A DNA stretch of 9,526 nt from Avanaerovorax sp964442135 (GTDB lineage: Bacteria; Bacillota; Clostridia; Peptostreptococcales; Anaerovoracaceae), in the NCBI GenBank assembly GCA_964442135.1, contig CAYTYN010000047.1, positions 1 to 9,526 on the forward strand, written 5' to 3'. Positions 7,313-9,526 of the stretch are shown here, one piece after another. The number at the start of each line of letters is the position of its first letter. Within the stretch, counting starts at the first letter, position 1. Under the pieces are notes generated by a model. That model ran no database searches and was not told the DNA's origin. It saw nothing but the letters and a program-made list of their open reading frames with translations. Position numbers and translations under genes: made by a program.

Positions 7313-7568
7313 TCCTTATCTCCTCCATGACAGCCTCTATATCCTTTCTGTCTATATCGGATCGGAATGCCCTGTTAAAGGCTTTGCGCTTTTCAGCCTT
7401 ATCGAAGCACTCAGGGTCTCTGCACAGGTATGCTCCTCTGCCTTTGGCTCTGCCGGTCTCGTCCAGGGAGAGCTTTCCCTCAAAGTACGCAACCCTTATG
7501 AGCTCCTTCTTCGGCTTAGACTCCATGCACCCTATGCAGCGCCTCATGGGTATATTAGTCTTCTTCAA
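7299..7568 (-). CDS. rnpM: YlxR-family RNase P modulator RnpM
   Basis: This 89-aa protein is YlxR, named RnpM in Bacillus subtilis, where it binds RNase P and modulates its activity. Signature segments are PMRRCIGCMESKPKKELIRV at 7-26 and GRAKGRGAYLCRDPECF at 39-55, with basic residues for RNA contact. Cysteines 11, 14, 49 and 54 could form a metal site, though this is only inferred from spacing. The start is TTG, 14 nt inside the nusA end. It is supported by GGAGGTGA at 7575-7582, 9 nt upstream, a near-perfect anti-16S match. The first ATG, at residue 8, has no comparable site and would cut the conserved N-terminus. Its 3' end overlaps ylxQ by 14 nt. Family and start choice are both well supported. 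Confidence 0.93.
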   Translation of the reverse strand: MKKTNIPMRRCIGCMESKPKKELIRVAYFEGKLSLDETGRAKGRGAYLCRDPECFDKAEKRKAFNRAFRSDIDRKDIEAVMEEIRNEQK

Positions 7569-8760
7569 CTTCCGTCACCTCCGGATCCCCGGCGTCCTCC
7601 GACGCGCTGTCTGATGCGCTCTCAGAAGCTTCCTCCGTTCCTTCGGTTTCATCTTCTTTACCGGCTATATCTTCTTCAAGATCTTCTTCCAAGTCGTTCT
7701 CGTATTCAATCAATTCCTCCAAGCTCTCCTCGTACTGGCTCTGGCTCTTTATGTCTATCTTCCATCCGCTCACTTTGGCGGCAAGCCTTACGTTCTGCCC
7801 TTCACGGCCGATGGCAAGGGACAGCTGGAAATCCGGTACTATGGCCGTCGCCACCTTTTCCCCGTCTGCTATCACTACCCTTTCCACCTTTGCCGGACTT
7901 AAAACGTTGGCGATCAGTTCTTCAGGGATATCGCTCCACGGTATTATATCTATCTTTTCTCCGCTAAGCTCGTCAACTATGGCCTGAACCCTTCTTCCTC
8001 TCGTCCCTACGCAGGCTCCTACAGGATCTACATTCTCAAATTCCGTATATACGGCGATTTTAGTTCTGGATCCGGCCTCTCTGGCTACTCCTTTTATCTC
8101 CACCGTGCCGTCGGCTATCTCAGGCACCTCCAGCTCGAACAGTCGCTTAACCAGTCCCGGATGGGATCTGGAGAGGAAAACCTGGGGTCCCTTGGTGGTC
8201 TTTTTAACGTCCATAATGTACGCCTTGATCCTCTGGTTTATCTCGTAACGCTCTCCTCGCACCTGCTCGTTGGTCGGCAGAATACCCTCCGTCCTTCCCA
8301 CGTCTACGAAGAGAGTTTCACCGCTCCGCCTCTGGACGATACCGGTTATTATCTCTCCCTGACGGGTTATGAAGTCGTCGAAGACCATTCCTCTCTCAGC
8401 TTCTCTTATCCTCTGAACCACCACCTGCTTAGCGGTCTGGGCGGCGATCCGTCCGAAATCACCCGGGGTCACCTGAAACTCTATGAAGTCTCCGCTCTCG
8501 TATCTCGGGTCGATCTCCTGAGCCTCTGCAAGAGATATCTCCGTCATATCATCTTCCACCTCGCCGACTACCTCAAGCCTCATGAGCACGGCGAGATCAC
8601 CGGTTTCCCGATTTATATCCACACGGACGTTCTGACTCGTTCCGTAGTTCTTCTTATACGCCGATACCAGGGCCGTCTCAATAGCTTCGAAAAGGATGTC
8701 TTTAGATATGTGCTTTTCCTTTTCAAGTTCGTCGATAGCCTCGATAAACTCTCTGTTCAT
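7555..8760 (-). CDS. nusA: Transcription termination/antitermination protein NusA
   Basis: NusA binds RNA polymerase during elongation and affects pausing, intrinsic termination and rRNA antitermination. The 401-aa protein has the N-terminal polymerase-binding domain (about 1-125: MNREFIEAIDELEKEKHISK), an S1 domain at about 133-199 (GIVQRRSGETLFVDVGRTEG), KH1 around 245-273 (VDPVGACVGTRGRRVQAIV) and KH2 around 310-337 (FQLSLAIGREGQNVRLAAKV). A strongly acidic tail, about 345-401, rich in Glu, Asp and Ser, ends the protein. The AR1/AR2 repeats of enterobacterial NusA are absent, as is normal for Bacillota. The ATG has AGGAGG 7 nt upstream. A possible RNA pseudoknot ends 5 nt before that site, so autogenous or leader control is conceivable. 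The stop overlaps the rnpM start. Identification is certain. Confidence 0.98.
   Translation of the reverse strand: MNREFIEAIDELEKEKHISKDILFEAIETALVSAYKKNYGTSQNVRVDINRETGDLAVLMRLEVVGEVEDDMTEISLAEAQEIDPRYESGDFIEFQVTPGDFGRIAAQTAKQVVVQRIREAERGMVFDDFITRQGEIITGIVQRRSGETLFVDVGRTEGILPTNEQVRGERYEINQRIKAYIMDVKKTTKGPQVFLSRSHPGLVKRLFELEVPEIADGTVEIKGVAREAGSRTKIAVYTEFENVDPVGACVGTRGRRVQAIVDELSGEKIDIIPWSDIPEELIANVLSPAKVERVVIADGEKVATAIVPDFQLSLAIGREGQNVRLAAKVSGWKIDIKSQSQYEESLEELIEYENDLEEDLEEDIAGKEDETEGTEEASESASDSASEDAGDPEVTEVEED
7575..7582 (-). promoter_or_regulatory. Shine-Dalgarno for the TTG start of rnpM, inside nusA
   Basis: GGAGGTGA on the minus strand matches the 16S 3' end along its whole length and lies 9 nt before the TTG at 7568. 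It is within the last codons of nusA (the GDPEVTEV region), so these nucleotides serve both coding and initiation. It decides the start of rnpM. Confidence 0.8.
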
Positions 8761-8778
8761 TTTCTTACCTCCTCGTAT

Positions 8779-8820
8779 AATAAGCTTGTAATCAAGAAAG
8801 ACAGCTTATTCCTCTCTTGA
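8779..8820 (-). promoter_or_regulatory. Possible H-type pseudoknot or two-state switch before nusA
   Basis: In the 80-nt rimP-nusA gap the minus-strand RNA has two interlocking stems. Stem 1 pairs UCAAGAGAG (8812-8820) with CUUUCUUGA (8792-8800): nine pairs including one G-U. Stem 2 pairs AAUAAGCU (8803-8810), inside the loop of stem 1, with AGCUUAUU (8779-8786): eight Watson-Crick pairs. Connecting loops are 1, 2 and 5 nt. The stems can form an H-type pseudoknot or exclude each other. Stem 2 ends 5 nt before the nusA AGGAGG, so folding could hinder 30S loading. No U-run follows, so it is not a terminator. Pairing is seen directly; function is inference. Confidence 0.4.
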
Positions 8821-8840
8821 CATATCACCGGATGCTTAGT

Positions 8841-9323
8841 CTAAAAAACCACTGAAAGGCTTACCTTGGCTATCTGATTCGGGTCTAAGTCCATTTCCTT
8901 CCCCTCCTCAGTTATGACCCTGATCCTGCTGCCGTCAAAGCCTGCGAGCTCGCATGAAAATTGCTTCTTTCCGTCAAGGGCTTTATACAGCTTTACGTCT
9001 ACCTGTCTTCCCGTATACCTGCAAAAATGCTCGGGTCTGGTGAGTTTCCTATCCATGCCCGGTGATGAAACCTCCAGATAGTAGTTTTCCTCCACCGGAT
9101 CGTCTTCATCCAGCCTATCGCTCAGATACCTGCTGACCAGCTCGCAGTCGTCGGTACCGACGTACCTTTCCTCATCGCCGGTCTGCTCTCTGTCTATGTA
9201 TACTCTCAGGAATCTGTCTCTACCCTCTTTTACGTACTCGCAGTCATACAGCTCGAGTCCGTTTTCCTTCAGAAAATCCGACAGAGCCTCCCGGGTATAA
9301 TCGATAATCTTAACCTTCGCCAT
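8841..9323 (-). CDS. rimP: Ribosome maturation factor RimP
   Basis: RimP binds free 30S subunits and is needed for early steps of 30S assembly around S12. The 160-aa product has the typical two-domain layout. The N-terminal alpha/beta domain (about 1-90) includes GLELYDCEYVKEGRDRFLRV at 22-41 and the signature YLEVSSPGMDRKLTRPEHF at 82-100. The C-terminal SH3-like beta-barrel (about 100-157) includes GRQVDVKLYKALDGKKQF and ends DPNQIAKVSL. The ATG has GGGGGA with a 7-nt spacing. It is the first gene of the operon, about 70 nt after the predicted transcription start and directly behind a leader hairpin. An 80-nt gap separates it from nusA. Length and motifs are normal. Confidence 0.97.
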   Translation of the reverse strand: MAKVKIIDYTREALSDFLKENGLELYDCEYVKEGRDRFLRVYIDREQTGDEERYVGTDDCELVSRYLSDRLDEDDPVEENYYLEVSSPGMDRKLTRPEHFCRYTGRQVDVKLYKALDGKKQFSCELAGFDGSRIRVITEEGKEMDLDPNQIAKVSLSVVF

Positions 9324-9346
9324 TAAATGGTCCCCCGTACAAAACT

Positions 9347-9372
9347 GAAAGAGTGGGTTTTCCCACTCTTTC
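9347..9372 (-). promoter_or_regulatory. Perfect 11-bp hairpin in the rimP 5' leader
   Basis: GAAAGAGTGGG pairs perfectly with CCCACTCTTTC around an AAAA loop on the minus strand, 23 nt before the rimP ATG and outside its ribosome binding site. The 3' flank AGTTTTGTAC has only four U in a row, so it would be at best a weak attenuator; the plus-strand flank CCGGTAAAAAAT has no U-run. I recall similar GUGGG/CCCAC-cored hairpins upstream of rimP in other Bacillota but cannot verify it here. Plausible roles are leader attenuation, RNase processing or mRNA stability. Confidence 0.6.
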
Positions 9373-9400
9373 CGGTAAAAAATATCCTTAGCCGGACTCT

Positions 9401-9429
9401 ATCCTATCACAGAAAAATGCCCATGTCAA
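9401..9429 (-). promoter_or_regulatory. Sigma-A-type promoter of the rimP-nusA-infB operon
   Basis: The minus strand has a perfect -35 TTGACA (9424-9429), a 17-nt spacer and -10 TAGGAT (9401-9406), which is 4/6 to TATAAT and preceded by TGA, an extended -10. Transcription should start near 9394, giving a leader of about 70 nt before rimP. It is the only good promoter found for the operon. Confidence 0.75.
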
Positions 9430-9455
9430 GGATTGACCTGAATGCGGCCCTGTCT

Positions 9456-9479
9456 GAGCACAAACTCCGAACACAAACT
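9456..9479 (-). repeat. Two 11-nt direct repeats upstream of the operon promoter
   Basis: On the minus strand AGTTTGTGTTC (9469-9479) and AGTTTGTGCTC (9456-9466) differ at one base and are spaced 13 bp start to start, about 27-50 bp upstream of the -35. A related GTTTGTTCG occurs within the SOS box at 9491-9499. They might be a regulator-binding site, but two short copies in an A/T-rich stretch could be chance. Confidence 0.35.
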
Positions 9480-9490
9480 AATATACTTTG

Positions 9491-9504
9491 CGAACAAACG
9501 TTTA
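9491..9504 (+). promoter_or_regulatory. LexA (SOS) box, probably of a divergent gene beyond the edge
   Basis: CGAACAAACGTTTA matches 13 of 14 positions of the Bacillus LexA consensus CGAACRNRYGTTYC and fully matches the GAAC-N4-GTTT core described for clostridial LexA. It lies 62 bp upstream of the rimP -35, far for repression of that promoter. On the plus strand a -35-like TTTACT (9501-9506) overlaps its end, and 17 nt later a TAT at 9524-9526 could begin a -10 cut off by the window edge. A divergent SOS gene is therefore inferred. The rest of 9430-9526 holds no gene or terminator that I can see. Confidence 0.6.
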
Positions 9505-9526
9505 CTTTTTTCTCATCTTATGGTAT

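Noticed and set aside
8161..8820. Plus-strand ORF of 219 aa opposite nusA
   Set aside because: Antisense to a certain gene, with no recognisable domain and no good ribosome binding site context.
1..9526. CRISPR arrays, tRNA or rRNA genes, insertion sequences, phage or defence genes
   Set aside because: No regularly spaced repeats, tRNA-like cloverleaf, transposase motif or terminal inverted repeats were seen; nearly all bases are explained by the housekeeping operon.

Overview
The window holds a single long, minus-strand operon for translation and RNA-metabolism genes, read right to left. The order is rimP - nusA - rnpM(ylxR) - ylxQ - infB - a flavodoxin/ferredoxin-type protein - rbfA - nrnA-type DHH phosphoesterase - truB - ribF. 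This is the classic nusA-infB cluster of Bacillota. The YlxR/YlxQ pair between nusA and infB, a NusA without C-terminal AR repeats, AGGAGG-type ribosome binding sites and a two-[4Fe-4S] flavodoxin-like protein together suggest an anaerobic member of the Clostridia. Base composition looks close to half G+C by eye. Genus cannot be decided from this sequence alone. No plus-strand gene is convincing.

Right end (about 9324-9526): an intergenic region with a good sigma-A promoter for the operon (TTGACA, 17-nt spacer, TG-extended -10) and a short 5' leader with a perfect 11-bp hairpin just before rimP. Further out there is a near-consensus LexA (SOS) box. It probably belongs to a divergent gene outside the window.

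Middle right (6983-9323): rimP (30S maturation), an 80-nt gap that can fold into two interlocking stems immediately before the nusA ribosome binding site, then nusA, rnpM, ylxQ and infB. The last four are joined by overlaps of 14, 14 and 1 nt, which implies translational coupling. rnpM uses a TTG start with a near-perfect Shine-Dalgarno lying inside nusA.

Middle left (2939-4181): after infB a 73-nt gap carries a possible 11-codon leader ORF. It precedes a 252-aa flavodoxin-fold protein with two [4Fe-4S] motifs, which is not a standard member of this operon. rbfA follows.

Left (1-2949): rbfA, nrnA and truB overlap each other by 11 and 4 nt, and ribF follows 9 nt after truB. A 10-bp hairpin at the left edge may end the operon or belong to the leader of the next gene.

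Functionally the operon joins 30S assembly (RimP, RbfA), transcription elongation (NusA), RNase P modulation (RnpM), a kink-turn-type RNA binder (YlxQ), initiation (IF2), tRNA pseudouridylation (TruB), short-RNA/cyclic-dinucleotide degradation (NrnA) and flavin cofactor synthesis (RibF). The genes are mostly ordinary. I do not see a new multi-gene system. The points worth a second look are the two gapped junctions with possible regulatory RNA, the inserted redox gene and the SOS box at the edge.
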